This document shows, in pieces, positions 15,818 to 24,883 of a DNA stretch of 27,042 nt. Every line of letters begins with the position of its first letter. The stretch's first letter is position 1. The notes under the pieces are model-generated. The model made no database searches. It worked only from the letters and a program-made list of their open reading frames with translations, and had not been told where the DNA came from. A program made the position numbers and the translations under genes. The stretch is from Amoebophrya sp. AT5.2 (taxonomy: Eukaryota; Sar; Dinophyceae; Syndiniales; Amoebophryaceae), in assembly GCA_005223375.1 (NCBI GenBank), contig RXOD01004168.1:1-27042 (forward strand), in the 5' to 3' direction.

Positions 15818-18343
15818 ATGGCGCCGACTCTCTGTTGGCTTCGGCGGAGCTATCGTCACCACGACAACCCGCTGCTGGAGGCGGCGCGAGTGGAAGCAGC
15901 CCGCGCAAGTGATGACAATGAGAACAAGCCTTCTGCTCCTCTGGTTCTAACATCCGACGTAAATGAACTGGAGTACAAGTTGGCGGCCTCCGTCTTCAGA
16001 GCCACGGATTTGACATCGGTGCGCCATGATTTCGTGACGGAGGGCGTCGAGGAGTTTTTCGCGGCGAGGGGACACCACAATGACAAATTCGCTTTTGGCC
16101 GGTTGACCTACGAGCTGGAGGAAGACGAAGGTGCGGCAACAATGACCTCGTCAACTACAACCGCGACACCCTGTGACGACGTGGTGCTTTCTTTCTCGCT
16201 GGATTCCGTTGGGCGGCCCTATCCGGACAGCGGGGAACTGCTCAAAGTGCAAAGCGCGATCGTGGGCACGCTGATGGGAAGCTTCATCGTACAGCTCTTG
16301 CCGGAGCTGACGTTCTTGCCGGAGCCGAAAAACGCCTGTTCTTTCGTCTACGAACGGTTGTTCGACGCGCACAGCCTTGCGGAGGAAAAACTTGTTGTGG
16401 ACGCGCTGTTGGGTTCTTCGAGTTCGACGAGCGTGGGCGTGCTTCAGCAGGGCCGAGAGTACTTCGCTCCAAAACTTAAACCCGTGGCCTGTCAGAATCT
16501 GGTTCGCGACATGCGGGAATTCGTACACAAGCTTTTGCCCGGGGAGAAGGCTGTTGTGCACCGCGCCGGCGAGGGGGATAATAGCGATAGCTCCTTTGTA
16601 GAGAAGCGCGTCCCGGTGATGAAGCTGCCGCTTGGTTTCGCCCCGTTTGCCAAGTTGCTGCATGGCAATTGGGGGGAGATGTGTCCGGGGCCGCTGGAGG
16701 GTTCTTCCTGCGCCGAAGTTATTGATAGGTTCCGGGAACGCGAAAAGGCGGCGACGAAAAGCACAGATTGTTCTGGACATCAAATCCAAGACACTAGTAG
16801 TAGTGCTGCAAGAACGCCAGCGACAGCGTTCGTGCCGAAGAGCCGAGGACGTAGGTGGAAGAAGAAGGAGGAGAGAAGCGAGACGGGCGCATCCACCCCG
16901 GGTGCTAGTGCGTCTGGTTCCGCTCTTCAGCGTGCGGCTGTTTCTTCTGCGCCGCCTGGTACGTACTCTTCCGGATCCCAGTCTAACGGCCACGTCCCAC
17001 ACGGCGAACAGGGGGAGAGAGACCACTTGGTCGAGGAACAAGAAGCGGCGTTGTTCAAGGGTGTCATTCTACCGTCCCTGCGCTTGCAGATAGCGCCATC
17101 TTCAGCGGCTGCAGGAGCTGAGTTGGAGGAAAAGCCTCGGTCATTCATCGTCCGACTGAAGCGAGTCGAGACCAGAAGGGACGCTGGCGGCCTCACTGCT
17201 AGAAGAGCCGGCCCACTTTTCTTCCGCGGCGGGGAGATTGCGGGTTTACGGCGTTTTGTAGAGAACGTCGTGGACCGCCCGTTCTGGGTGCAGGACTTCC
17301 AGAAGCCCCTTACCAACCCGATGGAGGCGAAGCAGCCCGCTACCACGGGCCTGTCGCCGTACTTTGCCAACGGGTTTCTGTCCGTGCGACTGGTTGCAGA
17401 GTACTTGAGACAGGAGAGGACAACTTCAGCTCCAACCGGCAGTTCGGCAGGTGCTGCTCCTCCTACTTCTTCAGGATCGCATTCCCCGCCCACGCAGCAG
17501 AGCCTGCTTGGGCAGCTTTTTTGGCGGGAATTCGCGCACTTCCTTGGCTACATTCTCCGCGACCGCTTCGAGACGATGCGAAGCAACCCCTTCTGCCTGA
17601 AGATGGAGCCAGATTTTTGGTCGCGGGAGTTGGTGTGGAGGGAGGACACGGATCTTCCGCGCCGACACCCGCCTGCTGTGCGCGCAGGCTGTACCCAGCT
17701 GCGGCGAACTGGCTGGATCCACCACATCATGCGACACATGCTCGCTTGTTACATCACGCGCGGTGGGTACTACGGAAGTCCTCATCAACACGACAAGCAC
17801 GTGCACTGGGAGGTCGGTCGCGATTGGTTTCACTCGCACTTGATCGACTACGACTGGGCGATCAACTGCAGCCAGTGGCAGTGGCTCAGCTGCTCGTTTT
17901 TGTTCTACGGCTTCAACCGGGTTTACCATCCAGTAGGTTTCGCGAAGAAGTGGGACAGCAGAAACGGCGAATACGTCAAGCACTGGACGACGAAGGAAGT
18001 TGAAAACGAAAATGGTAGTGAGTCCGGGCGCCAGGGGCAACCGCACCACCGGGATTTGGACGAGCCGCGCCAGGACGCTGCTTTCGAGGCAACGCATGCA
18101 AGAAGGACCATCGAGGAATACAAGAGAGCGTATTTGAACGAATCTGCTGCTGACGCTGGCGGCTCGAGCGGGAACCGGAACCATTTGTTTTTCTACGCCG
18201 GGATCAACCCAAACACAATTCTCTCGGAATGGAGGCGCGAAGATGAGGTTTTCGGCCGAAAGTTTCACGCACTTGTGAAAAAGAAGCAAACGGAATGTGC
18301 GCGCGATTCTGGAAGCTGCTTGCTGGCGATAAAGTTGTGCTGA
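15818..18343 (+). CDS. Cryptochrome/photolyase family flavoprotein, (6-4)/animal-like type
   Basis: 841 aa in a single exon, stop TGA. The N-terminus has the photolyase signature LCWLRRSYRHHDNPLLEAA (residues 5-23; W-x-R-x-x-x-R-x-x-DNP-L in relatives). The C-terminal half carries the FAD-binding domain in order: GGEIAGLRRF, TTGLSPYFANGFLSVR, LLGQLFWREFAHFLGY, NPFCL, a W-R-E segment, TQLRRTGWIHHIMRHMLACY (GW at 632-633), DYDWAIN (677-683), SQWQWLSCS (W687, W689) and FGKK-like FAKKWDSRNGEYVKHW. The GWIHH-x-x-RH and D-x-DW patterns point to the (6-4) photolyase/animal cryptochrome branch. The FAD domain binds the light-absorbing or repair flavin, and the Trp residues are candidates for electron transfer. 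The family usually has about 450-600 aa. The excess comes from Ser/Lys-rich insertions (about residues 310-405 and 535-560) and an HQHDKHVHW insert. The antenna domain beyond residue 25 is poorly conserved. Repair and signalling cannot be distinguished from sequence alone. Confidence 0.88.
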   Translation: MAPTLCWLRRSYRHHDNPLLEAARVEAARASDDNENKPSAPLVLTSDVNELEYKLAASVFRATDLTSVRHDFVTEGVEEFFAARGHHNDKFAFGRLTYELEEDEGAATMTSSTTTATPCDDVVLSFSLDSVGRPYPDSGELLKVQSAIVGTLMGSFIVQLLPELTFLPEPKNACSFVYERLFDAHSLAEEKLVVDALLGSSSSTSVGVLQQGREYFAPKLKPVACQNLVRDMREFVHKLLPGEKAVVHRAGEGDNSDSSFVEKRVPVMKLPLGFAPFAKLLHGNWGEMCPGPLEGSSCAEVIDRFREREKAATKSTDCSGHQIQDTSSSAARTPATAFVPKSRGRRWKKKEERSETGASTPGASASGSALQRAAVSSAPPGTYSSGSQSNGHVPHGEQGERDHLVEEQEAALFKGVILPSLRLQIAPSSAAAGAELEEKPRSFIVRLKRVETRRDAGGLTARRAGPLFFRGGEIAGLRRFVENVVDRPFWVQDFQKPLTNPMEAKQPATTGLSPYFANGFLSVRLVAEYLRQERTTSAPTGSSAGAAPPTSSGSHSPPTQQSLLGQLFWREFAHFLGYILRDRFETMRSNPFCLKMEPDFWSRELVWREDTDLPRRHPPAVRAGCTQLRRTGWIHHIMRHMLACYITRGGYYGSPHQHDKHVHWEVGRDWFHSHLIDYDWAINCSQWQWLSCSFLFYGFNRVYHPVGFAKKWDSRNGEYVKHWTTKEVENENGSESGRQGQPHHRDLDEPRQDAAFEATHARRTIEEYKRAYLNESAADAGGSSGNRNHLFFYAGINPNTILSEWRREDEVFGRKFHALVKKKQTECARDSGSCLLAIKLC

Positions 18344-18873
18344 GACAGTCGGAAGAGGATCCGGATGTACACGTGCTAGGTTACAATCTTCATCATCATA
18401 CATATTTATAACTTTTTACGTGAACACGCTTCATCTCGTGGTCGTGTTCATGAGCGTGAGCTCGTTGTTCAACATCAAGTTCTGTCGAGGCTCATATAGT
18501 ATCTTCTTTCATGCACATGCGGCGGCCGCGCCTGTACTGACAGTACATCCAACGGGAACGGCGCCAAAGCCATGTATGTGCTTGAGGTGGATGCGCTCAG
18601 CTTTTCCGAGATGGTCCAGCCGACGTTTATTAGGGAGTACGTGAAGGTGAATCGTTCATTGAAAGAGTGCAAAAGATCGAGATCTTCGGACGTGGTCAAT
18701 GCCGCATGAGTCCTTGTTCCCGGCACTTCCCCTGCGATCTTCATTGTCTCGATCTCGAACTACTCGATCAGTATTCTTGCGTCTCGGTGAATCTTTGTCT
18801 TTTAGAACAATCTAGCAGGGATTGATAGGCTCTTTATGCAGCGCGGTTCGGTACTTCTTCGGGAGGTCAGAAC
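18344..18873. other. Spacer with two inverted repeats and a possible splice acceptor
   Basis: No gene is seen. TGAACACG (18421-18428) pairs with CGTGTTCA (18443-18450), and TGTACTGACAGTACA (18533-18547) is a near-perfect palindrome. CTTTGTCTTTTAG ending at 18805 is a plausible (spliced-leader) acceptor 68 bases before the next ATG. Confidence 0.45.
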
Positions 18874-19377
18874 ATGACGTCATCTATTGCGAAGCAGCTG
18901 CTCTCGAAGCAGTTGATCGAGCTGACGAAGGACGAGTCCAATGGCTTTTCCGTGGGGCTCGAGGACGACTCGAACCTTTTCAAGTGGCGCGTGTGCTTCG
19001 AGGGCCCCCAGGACTCGCTCTACGAGGGCGGTTTGTTCACGGCGGTTTTGTCTTTTCCGAACGACTTTCCGAACTCCCCGCCGGAGATGCAGTTCGAGAC
19101 GGAGCTTTTCCACCCCAACGTCTACCCGGACGGGAAAGTGTGCATTTCGATCCTGCACCCGCCCGGGACGGACCAGTTCAACGAGCAGGAAACAGCAGAC
19201 GAGCGGTGGCGACCAATACTGGGCGTGGAAAGCATCCTGATGTCGGTCCTGAGCATGCTCCTGGACCCAAACCCAAACAGCCCGGCGAACATGGACGCAG
19301 CAGTCATGTACCGAGACAGCAACGCAGAATGGAAGAAGAAGGTGCGGGCCCTCACGAGGAAAAGCATCGAAGGATAG
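18874..19377 (+). CDS. Ubiquitin-conjugating enzyme E2, UBE2G1/Ubc7 type
   Basis: 167 aa, full length for the family (about 165-170), stop TAG. It is a complete UBC fold: helix 1 (AKQLLSKQLIELTKD), the YEGG turn at 50-53, the F-P-x-x-PP segment (65-70), HPN at 80-82 and the catalytic cysteine C90 in GKVCISILHPPG. After C90 comes the acidic loop insertion (DQFNEQETADERW) that marks the UBE2G/UBE2R/Ubc7 class, followed by the SVLSMLLDPNPNSPANMDAA helix region. The enzyme takes ubiquitin from E1 as a thioester on C90 and passes it on with a RING E3. Relatives act in Lys48 chain formation and in ER-associated degradation. No membrane anchor is present. The start fits the family N-terminus exactly. 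Confidence 0.95.
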   Translation: MTSSIAKQLLSKQLIELTKDESNGFSVGLEDDSNLFKWRVCFEGPQDSLYEGGLFTAVLSFPNDFPNSPPEMQFETELFHPNVYPDGKVCISILHPPGTDQFNEQETADERWRPILGVESILMSVLSMLLDPNPNSPANMDAAVMYRDSNAEWKKKVRALTRKSIEG

Positions 19378-20117
19378 TAGCGATCATGCAGGACGGAGGT
19401 GAAGGAGGACGCTGACCGAAGTAGATCTCTTTGGATTTGCTTGCCCGATGGGGATGGGTGCAGACGAGGAGACCAGACCTAGAAGACGTGGAAGATGAGG
19501 ACTGCGACTGCCTGTCGGAGAAAAATCTCTACCATAAAACATCTTCATCTTTCGCTGTCTTCGGACGGTGCCCATTGTTGCAGGTCACATATCAACGAAA
19601 AACGATTTCTGTCCCGCGACCTCCATCAGGTGACGTGATGGACTTGCCCCACCGCGCTTTGCCCTAACGACAACATCACTGACTTTGCATTTGCACATGC
19701 ACGATAAGCCGCTTTTCCAAAACGCAGGACGAAGATGAGCGCTGCACTGAATCATGCGGTACCAGAAAGATTGGCGCCGCTAAGTACCGTCGTTGCCAGT
19801 GCGATGGTCCGACTGCCGTGACTATATGTTTGTGAGTACAACTACCATCTATGGGCATGCGAACAGCAACAGGAGCGATGAAATTCATTGAGGGAGTTTC
19901 CAGCAGGTCGGCAGCGCTCGACTGGTCCCCCCGCCCTCAGAGGACAAAAATAGCACCAAAGGTGCTTCTTCAAGGTGAACTCAGTACTAGCAATGTTTCA
20001 AAGAAAGAGTGTTGCCCTAGTACGTACCTATGAAAATCAATACATGACCATGAGTCACAGTCAAGTCGTGCTCGAGGTGGCCCCGCACACGGCCCGCCGC
20101 GACCTGGCCTTCCCACG
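19378..20117. other. Spacer, no supported gene
   Basis: Only short frames occur. One, 19993-20121, begins with ATG and ends with a coding-like stretch (SQVVLEVAPHTARRDLAFPR), its stop overlapping the ATG at 20118. It is too short and unrecognised to call alone. Confidence 0.4.
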
Positions 20118-20564
20118 ATGAATATGCGCGCAGGCGCTGGGGACACCAGACCCTGCGGCGCCGCCTCGCGAGTCTTCGTGCTACTCGAGTGCCGGCCCGA
20201 CGAGCCCGTGTCGTGCACGCAGAAGCATTTGCTGCTTCTGAACCTGAATACTTCGACTCGATTCGATTTTTCGTGCGGGAGGTGCGAAAACCCGGTTTCC
20301 GGGGACTTCAAGGCGGCAGATACGTTTGTAGCGAGTGGAGGCAGAAAACAACCCGGGATGTTGCTCACAAAAGCGACGGTACTGGAAATGGGAGTAATGG
20401 AAAACGAAAAGGACGAGATCATGAGTCTGGCTGACGTGAAAGAGCGGGTACTAGCTAACATGAACGGAGGACACGCGTATGCTTCTGAGTCCGTATCTGT
20501 GCACGAACATGAGAATGCATCATGGCCAGAAAGCGCGCTGTTTAGGCGCACGAGAAAGGTGTAG
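20118..20564 (+). CDS. Small hypothetical ORF, doubtful
   Basis: 148 codons from ATG 20118 to TAG. Third positions are G/C-rich in the first two thirds, and the peptide has an ordered look (VFVLLECRPDEPVSC, HLLLLNLNTSTRFDFSCGRC, SLADVKERVLANMNGG) with a C-x2-C pair. No family is recognised. The frame is open upstream to 20034, and a different frame just upstream also looks coding, so a frameshift or a hidden intron near 20100-20140 is possible. It could also be non-coding. Confidence 0.3.
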   Translation: MNMRAGAGDTRPCGAASRVFVLLECRPDEPVSCTQKHLLLLNLNTSTRFDFSCGRCENPVSGDFKAADTFVASGGRKQPGMLLTKATVLEMGVMENEKDEIMSLADVKERVLANMNGGHAYASESVSVHEHENASWPESALFRRTRKV

Positions 20565-21227
20565 TGGCCATGCACATCGTGTTGCACGAAGCGACTCCAG
20601 CAGTAGTAGTCTGACATGCAGCGCTAGAGGCGGCAAGACACCAGGTAAACACGAACGCTCATCTTCACAAGTACCTCTTACAACAAGTAGGTGAAGATCC
20701 AGATCGATGGAACACGGGAAACGCAAAAGGACGCCCGGCGTAGTTATTCAGTGGTCTTGCCTCAGTGTCGATACTCAGATCATCATTTGTATTTTTCGCA
20801 TCAGCTCGTCGTCTTGCTAGCCGTGAATGCATCAGTTCCACTTGTTCCAGGTCCTCAGATTCAAATCGTGAAATCCATTTAGGTGGTTCCCACGGTACAT
20901 ATCGTAGATTGCATGGCTCTCCGCCAGCGCCACTAAGGCTAACGCAATTAACACGCACATATGTTGGTGCCACCGCAATTTGATATTGTATCGTTTGCAA
21001 ATAAGAAAGCCCCATCAGGATCAGGCGTCCTCTATTTTGTTCTTAACTAAATTAATAGCGATATCCATATCTCTTTGGGCCTCGCAGTGAGTGTAGTGGC
21101 TGAAGCTGAACGGAGGAGAACTCGATAGCGATACGGCTAGAGAGGGGGCGGAGGTGCAATAGCAATACTATTATTTAAGTTTGTATAAGTATCGATAGCG
21201 AAAAAGCTCATTCACCCCCGACGGACC
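20565..21227. other. Spacer, nothing identified
   Basis: No coding frame of note. The sequence becomes AT-rich from about 20960 with several GATAGCGATA-like scraps before the next ATG. Confidence 0.45.
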
Positions 21228-22916
21228 ATGATGAGCGAGCTCCGCTCCCAGTTCCATTCCGCGGTGGAGAAATGTACCGACGGCAACGTGTTGGTCCGCG
21301 CGCTCCCTGCGCTTATGCGGCAAGCTGGAGAAGCCCAACCCGCCCTCCTCGGACAGCTGAAGACGGCGCTGAAGAGTGTGGAGTTTCCGGACGCCGCGAT
21401 GAAACTCGCCATGAACACGCTCGCCCCAGCATCGAGTGGGTCGCCGGGCGTGGCCGCACTGATCGCGAAGTTCGGAGCTGGTAGCAGTGCTGTGTCTGTG
21501 AGTGGTAGTACCGCGGGGGCACCAATACGCTCTGCTCCTACAGCTCCCGACAGTACAGCAAGGACGAGCAGCGAAGTAGCCGGGGTCGTACCACCTGCCA
21601 AGCGCCAGAAGCTGGACATGATGCGGACGCTGCAATATCTGGGCCCCTCGGCCTCGGCCGTGGCAGCTAGTGGTAGCGCGGCGCATGGTGCGCATCGGGA
21701 GGGGCAGCCGGCGCGCACGACGCTGTATGTCTGCAACATCCTGTACACCGTCGACGAAGCCGCGTTGAAGGCTTTCTTCGAGAACGTTTTTCCGGAGAAT
21801 GACCAGCCGAACGCCCGAAGACCCGTCAAAATCGAGTTTCTCCAACTCTACAAAACTCCCGCGGGAAAGTCGAAGGGCTCGGCGAAGGTGGTGGTGAAAA
21901 GCGAGGCCGATTTTCTGGAGGCGCTCAAACTGAACGACACAGTGCAAACCGGGGTCGGCGGCGGCGTCAGCGGTGCCAACGCCGGAAAACTGTACGTGAG
22001 GGATTTTTTTGAACAGAAGCAAGACCACCTCCCCCCGAACGGGGCCGCAAACGCGTCATCTACAAGAACTCAACAACTTCCGGGCGAGGGCGAAGGTGCG
22101 GACACAGCAGCTGCTGTAGAGAAAGCAAGCCACGCCGTCGTTGTGAAGAACCTGGCGTTTACGGCGACGGAGGCGAATCTCGGAGAGCTTTTCGCGGGTG
22201 TTGGTGAGATCAGCGCGGTGAGGATCGCGAAGAAGGATGGCCGCCCGATGGGCTTCGCGGTGGTGGAATTTTCCCATGCTGGCGCGGTGATGAAGGCACT
22301 CGCAAAGTCAGGGCAAAACATCAAAAACAGGCCGGTTCGGATAGAAGTCATGCGGGGAGCCGCGGGAGCGGGCGGGGGTCCGGCGGGGCCTGCGGGTGTC
22401 GCTCCTGGTGCGAATGGAGCTGCACCAACGCCGTCCGCCGCGGGGGCACCCCCGACGCGCTCGACGCTCGCGGACAAGTTGTCCAGGTTGGAGACGCCGG
22501 CGCCAACGACCGCGGCCGGAGGAAGCAACCACTCGGATGAGCGGCCGGCCCCGACAACTGAGCACCAGTCCCTGTCCTCGGTGTTCGTGAAAAAAACAGC
22601 GGACGAGAACCTCACGTTCGACAAACTGGTGCAGGACGTCCTTCCGAAATTTGTACGCGATACTGACACGACGTCCACCTCGTCCTTAGCGGATGCGTTC
22701 AAGAGCAGCGCCTTCTCCGACGAGGAGATGAAGACGTGGCTTTCCGCGGTGGGGTTGAAGTGCGGCGGAACGGCGGAGGAACGCTTGTCCCGCCTCGAGA
22801 AAATCCAGTCGCTGACTTCCTTTGAGGAGGTGCCGGGCGCACTAAAAGCCGGAAAGGGGAAGATCAAAACAAACAAGCCAGACTGCGTGGCAGGAAACAA
22901 GCAAAAAGACAGTTAA
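21228..22916 (+). CDS. RNA-binding protein: two RRMs and a C-terminal SAP-like motif
   Basis: 562 aa, stop TAA; two adjacent ATGs (21228, 21231). Residues 1-65 are helical. RRM1 starts at about residue 164 (TLYVCNILYTVDEAALKAFF = RNP2 side; GKSKGSAKVVV = RNP1-like, aromatic positions degraded). RRM2 covers about 302-377 (AVVVKNLAFTATEANLGELF; RNP1 RPMGFAVVEF). An Ala/Gly/Pro linker follows. The C-terminal part (about 450-545) is helical and contains SAVGLKCGGTAEERLSRLEK (GLKCGGT at 509-515), strongly reminiscent of the GLKCGGT-x-x-ER segment of SDE2 and SF3A3, both spliceosome-associated. A role in pre-mRNA splicing or ribonucleoprotein assembly is an inference from this combination. I do not recognise a one-to-one orthologue; the nucleolin and SART3/Prp24 families share the RRMs but not this tail. 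Confidence 0.82.
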   Translation: MMSELRSQFHSAVEKCTDGNVLVRALPALMRQAGEAQPALLGQLKTALKSVEFPDAAMKLAMNTLAPASSGSPGVAALIAKFGAGSSAVSVSGSTAGAPIRSAPTAPDSTARTSSEVAGVVPPAKRQKLDMMRTLQYLGPSASAVAASGSAAHGAHREGQPARTTLYVCNILYTVDEAALKAFFENVFPENDQPNARRPVKIEFLQLYKTPAGKSKGSAKVVVKSEADFLEALKLNDTVQTGVGGGVSGANAGKLYVRDFFEQKQDHLPPNGAANASSTRTQQLPGEGEGADTAAAVEKASHAVVVKNLAFTATEANLGELFAGVGEISAVRIAKKDGRPMGFAVVEFSHAGAVMKALAKSGQNIKNRPVRIEVMRGAAGAGGGPAGPAGVAPGANGAAPTPSAAGAPPTRSTLADKLSRLETPAPTTAAGGSNHSDERPAPTTEHQSLSSVFVKKTADENLTFDKLVQDVLPKFVRDTDTTSTSSLADAFKSSAFSDEEMKTWLSAVGLKCGGTAEERLSRLEKIQSLTSFEEVPGALKAGKGKIKTNKPDCVAGNKQKDS

Positions 22917-23599
22917 ACGAAAGCGCAGAGGACATCAAATCATCGGTGAGACGACCACGTAGCAAAGGCAGACGAAGCAAGTAGTTGGCTCGCAACCGCA
23001 GTGCGTTCGTTCTTCTCTTCGGTGAGTTTGAGTAATAAGTAACGTTTTGATGGAGATGGATAGCTCAAGCTCTGCTGCTTCTGCTTCTCATGGTTCTGGG
23101 TTCTCGTGCGATAAATACTGAAATGTCCTGTCCTTCAGTAGCTCCAGATCCAGAAGTTTCTTCCTGCAATCTGAACGAAGCATGCGTGATTTATGGTTGT
23201 GGGATCGGTTTATCGAGGTTGAAGTGGGTTAATAACAGGCAGCTATTCACAACTTCATCTTCACCCTCGATAAACTGACAAACCCAAAGCCAAACTACTG
23301 GAATCCGCTATTGACCCGACACGTACTCATCAACAGAAAAACTTAAACTGAGAAGCGTGAGATTCTTGATTGAACAAGTTGAACAAGGCAAATTGGAGGA
23401 GGTAGACGTAGAACTAAACGGAACCTACCAAAAAAAAAGTAACCCAACACGAACACACTGTCGAGAGGAAGAACGAAAGACGATTGTATATTCTGCCACC
23501 TCCGGGGGACTCTTCCATCGACCGATCCAAATTTCATCAAACCGAAGGCTTTCTTACACGATCTATTTCTATCATCAAAACGCCCAAGAAGAAGAAACA
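22917..23599. other. Spacer containing a long hairpin
   Basis: No gene is supported. The frame of the next gene is open upstream of its ATG back to about 23354 but has no ATG there. The hairpin is listed separately. Confidence 0.5.
23208..23275. repeat. Inverted repeat, 17-bp arms with a 34-nt loop
   Basis: GTTTATCGAGGTTGAAG (23208-23224) pairs with CTTCACCCTCGATAAAC (23259-23275) at 16 of 17 positions. It may be a structured 3' or 5' UTR element of the adjoining genes or a short introner-like/MITE-like insertion. Confidence 0.85.
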
Positions 23600-24883
23600 A
23601 TGTCTTCCTCCACTCCAGCTACACCCGGAAGCGACGAGGAAAGCAAGAGCCCGACGCCGATTTCCCCGACATCGACCACAGCGGACGAACGTGAGCTGCT
23701 GACGCAATCTGAAACGCCCCACGCGCTTCGCGAGTTGTGGCAAAAATATCGCAAGTGGAAGAACAGGCGCCAGGAAGTTTTCTCGAAAATTTGTGAGGCA
23801 GAGGGAATCGCGCTTCCACTTCCAGAATTCATCCGAATCACCGACAAAGGCAACCTCGAAGTCTGCGTAGAAGTAACATTGCCCGCTGCATGGATTTTCC
23901 ACTACAATCGCGCGACCTATGTCGGCGATGAAGACAAGATTTGCCGCACGATTCGGCCGTTGGACCTCCCCGGGCGGGCCCCTGTAGGCGGAGGTGAAGG
24001 TCTCACTGGACAGAACAAGGGTGGCAAGGGCAACCAGAAAGGTCGGGGAAAAAACGGAAGAAAAGGTAACGCTTCATCCAAGAGCGGCCCACCTCCGTCG
24101 GCCCGCGCCGCAATCGCCTGTGCAAAAGAGATGTATCTTGAGATCAAGCGCGACCCGCTCGCCTTCCATAAACGCCAAATCGCTTCTCTGCAAGCAGACG
24201 TCAATCTCGAACTCGTTGAGCGAGACACCAAAACTGGGCGGAAGCAACCGGTCGGCTCAGAGACATTCGACGACAAAGGGAACAAAGTCGTGATCCTGGA
24301 GTCGGGGAAAAAATACGAGCTGCGGGTGACAAATGATTGCGACCAGAGTTTTGTCGTCAAGGGTTATAAATACATCGAGGGTAAGCGGGTTCCGTTCCTC
24401 GTCGGCGAAGGGAATTGCGCGGGCCCGCGGCGCCGGTCGATGCGAAATAAACAAGGTGACACGCACGTATTCGGTGACACGTTCGTTGAGCACAGAGATG
24501 ACAGCGCCTTCAAGGCTCTGCTCGCGCATTCGAGCGCAACTTTCCGCGGATACCAAACATTGTATCTGAAGGAACACCGCGAGCTGACGCAAGAATTTTA
24601 CGACTTCGAAGTGCCGGCTGTTCTGGGTGGAGAGGTGGATTTCTCTGAACACGCAGATACGTTGTACGTGGATGTCTTTGAAAATGTGGGAGCTTGGACC
24701 TTCAACCGTGGCGGCGGTTACAAGAAGTGTGGACGCGAGAAACCGACTCGCAGTGGTGCGTTGGTGCCGGGAGAATACCATGCGGACCCCCCCGTCCCCT
24801 GTCCGGGTGCACAACAGCGATGGGAGAGCTATGAAGGCTCCTTTCTCGGGACATTGCGGTTACAGGTGAAGGTGAGGAAATAG
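23600..24883 (+). CDS. Hypothetical protein, lower GC, possible beta-rich C-terminal domain
   Basis: 427 aa from the first in-frame ATG (23600), stop TAG. Residues 1-35 are Ser/Thr/Pro-rich. Residues 38-60 form a basic helix (ALRELWQKYRKWKNRRQEVF). A Gly/Lys-rich linker at about 130-165 (GGKGNQKGRGKNGRKGN) could bind nucleic acid. Residues about 200-425 alternate hydrophobic and charged residues as a beta-sandwich would (VILESGKKYELRVTNDCDQS; LGTLRLQVKVRK at the end). I recognise no family. Codon use is visibly less GC-rich than in the other genes, and the flanks are AT-rich, which could mean a younger or transferred gene. Confidence 0.6.
   Translation: MSSSTPATPGSDEESKSPTPISPTSTTADERELLTQSETPHALRELWQKYRKWKNRRQEVFSKICEAEGIALPLPEFIRITDKGNLEVCVEVTLPAAWIFHYNRATYVGDEDKICRTIRPLDLPGRAPVGGGEGLTGQNKGGKGNQKGRGKNGRKGNASSKSGPPPSARAAIACAKEMYLEIKRDPLAFHKRQIASLQADVNLELVERDTKTGRKQPVGSETFDDKGNKVVILESGKKYELRVTNDCDQSFVVKGYKYIEGKRVPFLVGEGNCAGPRRRSMRNKQGDTHVFGDTFVEHRDDSAFKALLAHSSATFRGYQTLYLKEHRELTQEFYDFEVPAVLGGEVDFSEHADTLYVDVFENVGAWTFNRGGGYKKCGREKPTRSGALVPGEYHADPPVPCPGAQQRWESYEGSFLGTLRLQVKVRK

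Noticed and set aside
17471..18403. 310-aa ORF on the minus strand
   Set aside because: It lies opposite the conserved FAD-binding domain of the cryptochrome and has no recognisable content of its own.
18822..19415. 197-aa + strand ORF over the E2 gene
   Set aside because: It is a shifted frame; the HPN motif and catalytic cysteine are in the frame starting at 18874.
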